Of a stretch of DNA of 64,000 bases, positions 17,798-25,300 are shown one piece after another. Source of the DNA: Ramlibacter sp. (GTDB taxonomy: Bacteria > Pseudomonadota > Gammaproteobacteria > Burkholderiales > Burkholderiaceae_C). Made by a program: the position numbers and the translations under genes. The stretch lies in NCBI GenBank assembly GCA_016713005.1, contig JADJPY010000011.1, forward strand, positions 248,001 to 312,000, read 5' to 3'. The notes under the pieces were generated by a model. That model saw only the letters and a program-made list of their open reading frames with translations, made no database searches and was not told the DNA's origin. How positions within the stretch are numbered: position 1 is the stretch's first letter; every line of letters starts with the position of its first letter.

Positions 17798-18960
17798 ATG
17801 CCCGCTTTCCCCTGGCAACCAGTTCCTGGGGCCCCGAAGAGAAGGACGCGATGTTGTCCGTCATGGATTCGGGCATGTTCACCATGGGCCCGCGCGTGGC
17901 AAGGTTCGAGGAGGACTTTGCCCGCTACTGCGGCAGCCGCCACTGCGTCATGGTGAACTCGGGTTCATCCGCCAATCTGCTGATGGTCGGGGCGCTCTTC
18001 TACACACGCAACAGCAAACTGAAACTCGAGCGCGGGGACGAAGTCATCGTCCCGGCGGTTTCCTGGAGCACGACTTACTATCCGCTCTATCAATACGGTC
18101 TTCGCATCAAGTTCGTTGATGTCGACCTGGAAACACTCAACTACGACCTGGAGCAGCTTGCAGCTGCGGTAACTGACCGCACGCGGGTCATCATGGCCGT
18201 CAACCTCCTGGGCAACCCCAACGATTTTGGCCGCATCCGGGAAATCGTGGCAGACCGGCGCATCGTCCTGATTGAAGACAACTGCGAATCCATGGGGGCG
18301 ACGTTCCAGGGAAGGCAGGCCGGGACTTTCGGGGTCATGGGCAGCTTCAGTGCCTTCTTTTCGCACCACATCTCGACGATGGAGGGCGGAATGGTGGTCA
18401 CCGACGATGACGAGTTGCACCACATCCTGCTGTCGTTGCGCGCGCACGGCTGGACGAGGCACCTGCCCAAGCACAACCTCGTATGCGGGACCAAGAGTGA
18501 CGACCCGTTTGAGGAGTCGTTCCGTTTTGTCTTGCCGGGGTACAACGTACGCCCACTCGAAATGTCGGGCGCCATCGGTGTTGAGCAGGTGCGCCGCCTG
18601 CCGGGCCTGATCTCGGAGAGGCGGCGCAATGGCGCGCTCTTCCAGGCGGCCATGGCCGGGCATCCCGAATTGATGATCCAGCGCGAGACCGGCGAGAGCA
18701 GCTGGTTCGGATTCAGTCTGGTCATCCGGCCGGGGTCCTCGATGACGCGCAAGCAACTCGTCGCGAAGCTCACCGGACTTGGCTTCGAATGCCGCCCCAT
18801 CGTTGCCGGCAATTTCGCGAAGAACGAAGTCGTGCGCTACTTTGACTCGGAGGTGCACTCCAGCCTGCACAATGCCGAGCGTGTCGATACCCACGGATTG
18901 TTCGTCGGGAACCACCACTATCCGATCCCGGATGCGATCGACGCATTGCGCAGTCTCTGA
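17794..18960 (+). CDS. colD: ColD-type PLP-dependent GDP-4-keto-6-deoxymannose 3-dehydratase (DegT family)
   Basis: A 388-residue DegT/DnrJ/EryC1/StrS-fold protein. The residue that forms the PLP Schiff base in aminotransferases is replaced: the segment reads FFSHHISTMEGGMVVTDDDE, with His191 at the lysine position. This is the hallmark of the 3-dehydratases ColD and RfbH, which use PMP or PLP to remove the C3 hydroxyl. IEDNCESMGATF near residues 160-171 carries the PLP-ring aspartate. Next to gmd and an fcl-like gene the likely substrate is GDP-4-keto-6-deoxymannose, giving 3,6-dideoxyhexose. An ordinary aminotransferase role is unlikely without the lysine. Confidence 0.83.
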   Translation: MNARFPLATSSWGPEEKDAMLSVMDSGMFTMGPRVARFEEDFARYCGSRHCVMVNSGSSANLLMVGALFYTRNSKLKLERGDEVIVPAVSWSTTYYPLYQYGLRIKFVDVDLETLNYDLEQLAAAVTDRTRVIMAVNLLGNPNDFGRIREIVADRRIVLIEDNCESMGATFQGRQAGTFGVMGSFSAFFSHHISTMEGGMVVTDDDELHHILLSLRAHGWTRHLPKHNLVCGTKSDDPFEESFRFVLPGYNVRPLEMSGAIGVEQVRRLPGLISERRRNGALFQAAMAGHPELMIQRETGESSWFGFSLVIRPGSSMTRKQLVAKLTGLGFECRPIVAGNFAKNEVVRYFDSEVHSSLHNAERVDTHGLFVGNHHYPIPDAIDALRSL

Positions 18961-18976
18961 GCCGCGAATTCCAGCC

Positions 18977-19675
18977 ATGCCCATCCAGTTTCTCCAGAAG
19001 CACGTGGTCCGGCCGCTTCGCAAGCTCTATCGCCGCGAAGTCCTGAAGGATCCCTTCCTGCTTGCCGTCAAAGCCTGGAAGCGGGATCGCGGCGATTCGA
19101 CACTGCGGATGGACTACCCGCTGGGCCCCGGCAGCCTCGTGCTGGATGTAGGGGGTTACCAGGGAGACTTTGCCGCCGACGTGGTGAGCCGGTACGGGGC
19201 CAAAGTGCTGGTGTTTGAACCCATGCCGGGGTTTGCTGCCAGCAGCAAGGAGCGGTTTGCGGGGGAGCCCCGCGTCACTGTCCTGCCGTATGGGTTGGGC
19301 GCCACTGACGGCCAGTTGATGATCTCCCAGCAGGACGACGCGTCCAGTTTCTTTCGCGCTCACCAAGGCGCGCCATCCGGCCCAGTTGTTGACGTCCGGG
19401 CTGTGGCAGGGGTCTGGAAGGAACTGCAGATCGACCGTGTGGACCTCATCAAGATCAATATCGAAGGCGGCGAGTACGAACTCCTGCCCGCATTGATTGA
19501 CGCCGGCCTGATTGCACGCATTGCCAACATCCAGGTCCAGTTTCACGATTTCGTTCCGGGGGCCGCAGCGTTTCGTGACGCCATCCGCCGTGAACTGGCC
19601 AAGACCCATGATGAGCTCTGGTGCTATGAGTTTGTCTGGGAGAGCTGGCGCATCAAGCCCGAAGCTGCGTGTTGA
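18977..19675 (+). CDS. FkbM-family methyltransferase
   Basis: A 232-residue SAM-dependent methyltransferase of the FkbM family. It shows the SAM-binding motif LVLDVGGYQGDFAADVV near residues 52-68, an acidic residue at VLVFEPMPGF, and the FkbM-type IKINIEGGEYELLPALI near 158-174. In polysaccharide loci such enzymes O-methylate sugars. Start ATG 18977 is 16 bases after the colD stop. The target sugar is unknown; methylation of a terminal residue of this LPS is a reasonable inference. Confidence 0.85.
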   Translation: MPIQFLQKHVVRPLRKLYRREVLKDPFLLAVKAWKRDRGDSTLRMDYPLGPGSLVLDVGGYQGDFAADVVSRYGAKVLVFEPMPGFAASSKERFAGEPRVTVLPYGLGATDGQLMISQQDDASSFFRAHQGAPSGPVVDVRAVAGVWKELQIDRVDLIKINIEGGEYELLPALIDAGLIARIANIQVQFHDFVPGAAAFRDAIRRELAKTHDELWCYEFVWESWRIKPEAAC

Positions 19676-20682
19676 ACGTTCTGGTCACCGGCGGCGCGGG
19701 GTATATCGGCAGCCATGTCTGCGTTGCCTTGCTGGAGGCAGGGCATCAAGTCACGGTGGTGGACAACCTCTGCAACAGCAGCGCCCGTTCCATGGATGCG
19801 GTTCAGTCCGTCACGGGCCGGACTCTCAACTTCACACAGATGGACATCCGCGATACCACCGGGCTTGTGTCGGTGATGCAGGCGCGCAGCGTCGACGTGG
19901 TGATCCACCTTGCGGGCCTCAAGGCCGTCGGGGAATCTGTCCAGTCTCCGCTGGCCTACTACAGCAACAATGTCGGGGGCACACTTTCGCTGCTGCATGC
20001 CATGGAGGCAACGGGTGCGAGGCGCCTCATTTTCAGCAGCAGCGCCACGGTTTACGGTGTGCCAGACTTCCTTCCCTACACGGAAACGCACCCCACAAGA
20101 CCGTCCAGTCCCTATGGACACAGCAAGCTTCATGCGGAGCGCATGCTGCGCGACCTGTGCCACTCCAGCGGCGACTGGTCCATCGTGGCGCTGCGCTACT
20201 TCAATCCCGTGGGAGCACATGCCAGCGCGGAGCTGGGTGAAGATCCGCGCGGCACACCCAACAACCTGATGCCATTCATTGCCCAAGTGGCCGCCGGACT
20301 GCGGGACAGGCTGACAATCTTTGGTGACGACTATGCCACCCGGGATGGAACCTGCGTCCGTGACTACCTGCATGTGATGGACCTGGCGAGTGGCCACCTG
20401 GAAGCGCTGTCGTACAGCGCCACGGCTGCGGGCTTCCACGCTTTCAATCTCGGTACAGGCCAGGGCACATCGGTTAGGGAACTGCTTGCCGCGTTCGAAG
20501 CCACCAATCGCGTACGCGTGCCGCACGAAATTGGCCCCCGGCGTGCTGGCGACATTGACGCGTTCTGGGCCGACCCGGCTCGGGCGGTCATCCACCTGGG
20601 CTGGAAGCCCAGGCACGATCTGGCCGACATGTGTGAGTCGACCTGGCGATGGCAATTGGCCCATCCGAGGGGATTCCAGTGA
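19669..20682 (+). CDS. galE: UDP-glucose 4-epimerase GalE
   Basis: A 337-residue extended SDR enzyme. It begins with NVLVTGGAGYIGSHVCVALL, has SSSATVYGVPDFLPYTET near residue 122 and the catalytic YGHSKLHAE near 147, and shows the GalE-specific LRYFNPVGAHASAELGEDP. The start is GTG 19669 or the next codon TTG 19672; both overlap the upstream stop. It supplies UDP-galactose, the acceptor-building sugar expected by GT11 and GT25 enzymes. UDP-GlcNAc specificity cannot be excluded. Confidence 0.93.
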   Translation: MLNVLVTGGAGYIGSHVCVALLEAGHQVTVVDNLCNSSARSMDAVQSVTGRTLNFTQMDIRDTTGLVSVMQARSVDVVIHLAGLKAVGESVQSPLAYYSNNVGGTLSLLHAMEATGARRLIFSSSATVYGVPDFLPYTETHPTRPSSPYGHSKLHAERMLRDLCHSSGDWSIVALRYFNPVGAHASAELGEDPRGTPNNLMPFIAQVAAGLRDRLTIFGDDYATRDGTCVRDYLHVMDLASGHLEALSYSATAAGFHAFNLGTGQGTSVRELLAAFEATNRVRVPHEIGPRRAGDIDAFWADPARAVIHLGWKPRHDLADMCESTWRWQLAHPRGFQ

Positions 20683-21434
20683 GACCGGGTATCCAGGTGC
20701 GGGTGGTGAACCTGGATCGTTCGCCCCAGCGCCTGGAAGCCATGGTGACCAACCTGGCCGGGGTGGGTCTTGCCTTTGCGCGACTTCCAGCGGTCGATGC
20801 CGGTGCACTGGACCCCGGCGATATTGCTGGCGTCTATGACCTTGAGGCCAATCGCCGTGCCTATTTCGCCCCGCTCAAGCGCGGGGAAATAGGCTGCTTC
20901 CTTTCGCATCGCAAGGCCTGGGCTGAATTCCTTGCCAGCGGGCAGGCCACGCACCTGGTCATTCTGGAGGACGATGTGGCTTTCTCCTCGCCGCCCCAGG
21001 TGGTGCTGGACGCCATCGCAGAGTATCTGGACGCCGCAGGCCCCTGCATGGTCAAGCTGTACGCGCGTCACCACGCATCAGGACGCACGCTGCGCGATCT
21101 CGGCCAGGGGCACCGGCTGGTCCGGCCCACGCTCGCGCCCCTTGGGACACAGGCCCAGATGCTGAACAGGGCCGCCGCCCATCGACTGCTGCAAGCCACA
21201 GCCCGGTTTTACGAGCCCATTGATGTGGCCCTGCAGCGCACCTGGGACACAGGTGTGGACATTCTGGTGGCGACGCCGGACCTCGTCCTCGAGATCAGCG
21301 ACCAGCTTGGTGGAACCACACTGCGGGCTGCCCGCAGGGAGCCGCTGGCAGGCAGGCTTCTGCGCGAAGTGCGCCGTCCCTGGTTTCGGGGGCGCCGCAG
21401 GTGGCAGGCCTGGATGGCGGCATTGCGAAGGTAA
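20679..21434 (+). CDS. GT25-family LPS/LOS glycosyltransferase
   Basis: A 251-residue glycosyltransferase family 25 protein, the family of lipooligosaccharide beta-galactosyltransferases. Motifs are VRVVNLDRSPQRLEAM at the N-terminus, GEIGCFLSHRKAW near residue 70, and the DXD-like ILEDDVAF near 93. I choose GTG 20679, which gives a GTGA overlap with galE; an ATG 30 bases upstream also exists. It is the last gene of the locus and is followed by a hairpin. GT25 enzymes extend core oligosaccharide rather than polymerised O-units. Confidence 0.85.
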   Translation: MRPGIQVRVVNLDRSPQRLEAMVTNLAGVGLAFARLPAVDAGALDPGDIAGVYDLEANRRAYFAPLKRGEIGCFLSHRKAWAEFLASGQATHLVILEDDVAFSSPPQVVLDAIAEYLDAAGPCMVKLYARHHASGRTLRDLGQGHRLVRPTLAPLGTQAQMLNRAAAHRLLQATARFYEPIDVALQRTWDTGVDILVATPDLVLEISDQLGGTTLRAARREPLAGRLLREVRRPWFRGRRRWQAWMAALRR

Positions 21435-21437
21435 AAA

Positions 21438-21459
21438 AAAGCCACCTTGCGGTGGCTTT
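21438..21459. terminator. Bidirectional rho-independent terminator
   Basis: AAAGCCACC-TTGC-GGTGGCTTT forms a 9-bp stem with a 4-base loop, four bases after the GT25 stop. On the minus strand it is followed by eight consecutive T, so it is stronger for minus-strand transcripts than for the LPS operon, where only TTTG follows. Confidence 0.8.
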
Positions 21460-21583
21460 GAAAGTCCTTGGAAGGACGTCGTTGGGAGACCTGAATCCTG
21501 AAGCGGCCGTTGTTCCGGCTCGAATCCCCGATGTATGTGACAGCTTGAGCACGAACTGTAGGGGATACCTGCGGTGACCCGCA

Positions 21584-21599
21584 TCCCCCAATTGGGGGA
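21584..21599. promoter_or_regulatory. 16-bp perfect palindrome between convergent genes
   Basis: TCCCCCAATTGGGGGA is its own reverse complement. It lies in the 251-base gap between GT25 and the histidine kinase. It could be a regulator site for a minus-strand transcript ending at the terminator at 21459-21438. No protein is linked to it here. Confidence 0.4.
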
Positions 21600-21685
21600 G
21601 ACCCTGCAACTAATTCACGTTCAGGAGCCTCAATACGCCGGCAAATTGTGACAATTTGAAAGTCCGATCAATCGAGGCCGTGCGA

Positions 21686-22960
21686 TCAGGCGGTGCCTGG
21701 AAGTGTGACGACAAATGACGCACCCCCGCCAGCCCGATCGACGCAACGCACTTGCCCGCCATGGCGCTCGGCGATCGACTTGACCAGCGCCAGACCAAGC
21801 CCGACACCGCCTTCGCGCTCGCTCGCCCCAGGCAGACGGTAAAACGGCTCAAAAATCCGCTCACGTTGATCCTGGGGCACCCCGGGCCCGTGGTCGCTGA
21901 CGGCAAGACTGATCTGCCCGGGCGACCGCGTCAGGACGACATCGATCCCACCATCGCCGTGGCGCCGGGCGTTTTCGAGCAGATTGCGTATCAGGCGCCG
22001 CATCAGTTTTGCCACACCGTTCACCACCACCACAGGGTCGCCATCGGGCAGGCTCAGGGTGGCTCCGACGCGCGCACATTCTTCTGCGGCCAGCCCCGAC
22101 AGATCCAGCGGCTCCACGCTTCCAAGGTCGGCCTCGCGTGCGTCAAGCCGACTGGCGAGCAAAATCTCGCCGATCAGCTGATCCAGTTCACCAATGTTGC
22201 GCGCAAGCTCATCCCGCAGACCGGGGGCCGGCTGCGTACCCATCAGCTCCAGACCCATCCGGATGCGCGCCAGGGGTGAACGCAACTCGTGTGATGCGTT
22301 GGCCAGGAGCGACTTTTGCGACTCCAGCAGGCTGCGCTGCGATGCAAGCAACAACTCGATGTGTTGCGCCGCCGCGTTGAACCGCCGCGACAGATCGGCC
22401 ACTTCGTCCTGTCCGTCGTCGTACACCCGCACCGAGAGGTCGCCGTCGCCCCAGCGCTGCACGCCGCGTTGCAGGGCTTCCAGTCGCAAGGTGAGTCTGC
22501 GTATGACCGGATACACGCCAAACGCCACGGCCAGCCCGACGATCGCCAACATCCACAGAAAGCCATAGGGCGGGCGTGCCCATGGAGGCACCCAGGGGAT
22601 GTCTCCTCCAGCTCGCGGTCCAGGGGGCATGCCGTCCGCCCGTCCTTCAGGCATACGCCGCGGCCGGGGCGCAAGCTCCAGCTGCAGCAATTGCCCGTCA
22701 CTCAGCGTCACCGCAAACGTCACAGGCTGGCCGGGTTCCCGCCGGGGCCTCACCTGGCCCGTTCCGATCACGTCGCCCTGCGCATTGCGCACGGTCACTT
22801 CACGGGGGGTAGGCGGGGTCGGTGGCGGGGTGTTGTATTCCACAGCCACGCGCCAGGCCCACCCGACAGCAAACGTCAGCACCACGACGCTGCCCAGCAC
22901 GGCGAGCCAGATGCGCAGGTACAACCGGCGTGAGAAGGCGCCCAGCAGGTTCAGGCCCAT
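21686..22960 (-). CDS. Sensor histidine kinase (CpxA/OmpR-partner type)
   Basis: A 424-residue membrane kinase. It has an N-terminal membrane helix (about 13-35), a Pro-rich periplasmic domain of about 100 residues, a second helix (FLWMLAIVGLAVAFGVYPVI), a HAMP domain, the H-box NASHELRSPLARIRMGLE with the phosphorylated histidine, the N-box RRLIRNLLENARRHG, and G-boxes DHGPGVP and GVGLGLALVK. It pairs with the response regulator 12 bases upstream. The periplasmic domain is not one I recognise, so the signal is unknown; envelope stress is plausible by resemblance to CpxA. Confidence 0.9.
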   Translation of the reverse strand: MGLNLLGAFSRRLYLRIWLAVLGSVVVLTFAVGWAWRVAVEYNTPPPTPPTPREVTVRNAQGDVIGTGQVRPRREPGQPVTFAVTLSDGQLLQLELAPRPRRMPEGRADGMPPGPRAGGDIPWVPPWARPPYGFLWMLAIVGLAVAFGVYPVIRRLTLRLEALQRGVQRWGDGDLSVRVYDDGQDEVADLSRRFNAAAQHIELLLASQRSLLESQKSLLANASHELRSPLARIRMGLELMGTQPAPGLRDELARNIGELDQLIGEILLASRLDAREADLGSVEPLDLSGLAAEECARVGATLSLPDGDPVVVVNGVAKLMRRLIRNLLENARRHGDGGIDVVLTRSPGQISLAVSDHGPGVPQDQRERIFEPFYRLPGASEREGGVGLGLALVKSIAERHGGQVRCVDRAGGGASFVVTLPGTA

Positions 22961-22972
22961 GTGCGCTCCGCT

Positions 22973-23680
22973 TCAGTCCTGCTGCTTGGCGAACACGTAG
23001 CCCACGCCGCGCACCGTCAGGATCCGTTTCGGGTTCTTCACGTCGCTTTCGATGGCGGCGCGGATGCGTCCCATGTGCACGTCAATGGATCGGTCAAACG
23101 CATCCAGCTCGCGCCCCCGCACGGCCTCCATGATCTGGTCGCGCGTCAACACCCGGCCGGCCCGCTCGGCCAGCGCCAGCAACAGGTCAAACTGGTACGC
23201 CGTGAGCTCACAGGCAGCTCCGGCCACAGACACCGAGCGTGCGTCGCGGTCAATCTCCAGCGAGCCGAACCTGAGGCGACTGCTGCCGCTTGGCTGGGTG
23301 CCGTCGGCGCGCCGTCGCAGGATGGCACGGATGCGGGCCAACAGCTCCCGCGGCTCAAAAGGCTTGGGCAGGTAGTCGTCGGCACCCAGCTCCAGGCCGA
23401 TGATGCGGTCCATGGGGTCGCCTTTCGCGGTCAGCATCAGCACCGGCACGCGCGCGGTGTCCCCGGGCATGGCACGGATGCGGCGGCAGACTTCCAGGCC
23501 ATCCATGTCGGGCAGCATCAGGTCGAGGATGACCAGGTCGGGCACGCCTGCACCGAGCTTCACCAACCCTTCATTTCCCTGGCCGGCCGTATCGACCGCA
23601 AAACCCGACTGGCCCAGGTAGTCCGCGACCATCTGTGCAAGGCGCGCGTCGTCTTCGATCATCAGCAGCTGTTGGGTCAT
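22973..23680 (-). CDS. OmpR-family response regulator
   Basis: A 235-residue regulator with an N-terminal receiver domain: acidic pocket IEDDARLAQ, phosphoacceptor aspartate in LVILDLMLPDMDG near residue 53, and lysine in DYLPKPF near 103. The C-terminal winged helix carries ELTAYQFDLLLALAERAG and VRGVGYVF. The ATG at 23680 (MTQQLLMIEDD) is preferred over one nine codons upstream because it matches the family start. It probably controls its own operon with the kinase downstream. Confidence 0.92.
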   Translation of the reverse strand: MTQQLLMIEDDARLAQMVADYLGQSGFAVDTAGQGNEGLVKLGAGVPDLVILDLMLPDMDGLEVCRRIRAMPGDTARVPVLMLTAKGDPMDRIIGLELGADDYLPKPFEPRELLARIRAILRRRADGTQPSGSSRLRFGSLEIDRDARSVSVAGAACELTAYQFDLLLALAERAGRVLTRDQIMEAVRGRELDAFDRSIDVHMGRIRAAIESDVKNPKRILTVRGVGYVFAKQQD

Positions 23681-23765
23681 GTCTGCAGTGTAGGGCGCGT
23701 GGTTCATCGGTGCATGGTGCGCGCTGTTCCCGCCAGGGGTTTGAACCAGCGGTAAAGTAAAGTAA

Positions 23766-25286
23766 ATGGATCACCCCCTGTTGCCCGGCGACATCCCTGC
23801 GCATCACTCGGCCGCCCGCCCCGAGGCGGTCGCCGTGCACTTTGGGGGCCGGGACTGCACCTGGCGCGAGTTGGAGCGCCGCACGGACGCCGCCGCGCGA
23901 TCACTTGTTGGCAAATGGGGGGTGGCGGCGGGTGACCGGGTCGCCTACCTCGGACTGAACCACCTGGACCAGTTGGTCCTGCTGTTTGCCCTGTGCCGCC
24001 TGGGTGCCATGCTGGTGCCGCTGAACGTGCGTCTGGCTCCGGTTGAATGGCAATCCGTGCTGGACGACTGCGCGCCGGTGTGCCTGCTGCACGACGCAGC
24101 CTTTGGTGAGCCGGCCAGCGCACTGGCCGCCGTCACGGCACGGCCGGCCTATCCGATCGAATCGCTTGGCGAAGAGTCGAGCACGGCCGCTGCCCCATCG
24201 GCCGGTGCCGCTGGTGACCCGGCACTGCTGGTCTACACCTCGGGCACGACAGGGCGCCCCAAGGGTGCGGTCCACACGCAGGCCAATCTGATGGCCAACA
24301 TGGCCGCTGCAATCCAGGCCCACAACCTTACATCGCAAGACCGTGTGCTGACGGTGTTGCCCCTGTTTCACGTGGGCGGCCTGTGCATCCAGACGCTGCC
24401 GGCCCTTCGGGTGGGTGCGACCGTGCAGCTGCATTCGCGCTTTGATGCCACGGCCACGCTGCAGACGCTGGCCGAGCGGCGCCCGACGCTCACGCTGCTG
24501 GTCCCGGCAGTGATGAAGGCGCTGCTGGACCATCCGGGGTGGCCGGCGACCGACCTCACCAGCCTGCGCGCCGTCTGGGCGGGCTCCAGCATCCTGCCCG
24601 AGGCGCTGGTGCAGGCGTTCCATGCCCGCGGCGTGCCGGTGTGCAATGTCTACGGCGCGACGGAAACCGGGCCGTTCTCGCTGGCGTTGCCGGCTGACAG
24701 GGCGCTGGACCATGTGGGCTCATGTGGCTGGCCTGCTTTGGCCGTGGAGGCACGGCTGGCGGACGTTCGCGCCGACGGGGTCGGCGAATTGTGGGTACGC
24801 GCCCCGCAGGTCGTCAGCCACTACTGGCCACAGCTGCCTGCGGTGGATGCAGACGGTTGGTTCCACAGCGGCGACCTGGCCCGGTGCGCCGCAGACGGCA
24901 GCTACACCATCGTGGGCCGCGCCCGCGAGCTGATCATCTCGGGCGGCGAAAACATCTACCCCGCCGAAGTCGAGAATGCGCTGGCATCGCACCCCTGGGT
25001 GGCGGAGTGTGCCGTCATCGGCCAGCCAGACATCACCTGGGGGCAGATTCCGGTCGCTTTCGTCGTTTTGAGGCATCAAAATGGCCTCCAGCCCCCGTCA
25101 GATGGACCTGATCCGCTATCAAATTGGGAGCAAACGCTGCGCGCGCACCTGCGCGACCGTCTGGCCCGGTACAAGCAACCCCGCCGCTGGGTACGCCTGG
25201 ACGCCTTGCCACGCACCGCGTTGGGCAAGGTGCGGGCGTCGGAACTTGGCGAGCTGCTGACGACCAGCGGCGCGCCGGTGACCTGA
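23766..25286 (+). CDS. AMP-dependent acyl-CoA synthetase/ligase with repeat-derived insert
   Basis: A 506-residue ANL-superfamily ligase that adenylates a carboxylic acid and transfers it to CoA. Motifs are LLVYTSGTTGRPKGAVHTQ near 154-172, VYGATETGPFSLAL near 297, WFHSGDLARCAADG near 365, and IISGGENIYPAEVE near 395; the C-terminal catalytic lysine lies in RTALGKV. Codons 436-456 (about HQNGLQPPSDGPDPLSNWEQ) are encoded by a family B repeat and look like an added loop in the mobile C-terminal domain. The acyl substrate is unknown. Confidence 0.88.
   Translation: MDHPLLPGDIPAHHSAARPEAVAVHFGGRDCTWRELERRTDAAARSLVGKWGVAAGDRVAYLGLNHLDQLVLLFALCRLGAMLVPLNVRLAPVEWQSVLDDCAPVCLLHDAAFGEPASALAAVTARPAYPIESLGEESSTAAAPSAGAAGDPALLVYTSGTTGRPKGAVHTQANLMANMAAAIQAHNLTSQDRVLTVLPLFHVGGLCIQTLPALRVGATVQLHSRFDATATLQTLAERRPTLTLLVPAVMKALLDHPGWPATDLTSLRAVWAGSSILPEALVQAFHARGVPVCNVYGATETGPFSLALPADRALDHVGSCGWPALAVEARLADVRADGVGELWVRAPQVVSHYWPQLPAVDADGWFHSGDLARCAADGSYTIVGRARELIISGGENIYPAEVENALASHPWVAECAVIGQPDITWGQIPVAFVVLRHQNGLQPPSDGPDPLSNWEQTLRAHLRDRLARYKQPRRWVRLDALPRTALGKVRASELGELLTTSGAPVT
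25073..25133 (+). repeat. Family B dispersed repeat, copy 3 (inside acyl-CoA ligase)
   Basis: Sequence atcaaaatggcctccagccc is followed by cgtcagatgg and ccgctatcaaattgggagc. It keeps the ligase frame open and adds about 20 codons. Confidence 0.75.
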
Positions 25287-25300
25287 GCCGCCCAGGCGGG

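Noticed and set aside
17794..18960. GDP-perosamine synthase (aminotransferase) for the DegT-family gene
   Set aside because: Perosamine synthase needs the PLP lysine, which is histidine here.
21686..23680. The two-component pair as dedicated regulator of the LPS locus
   Set aside because: Only adjacency supports it; the genes are convergent with the locus and no shared site was found.
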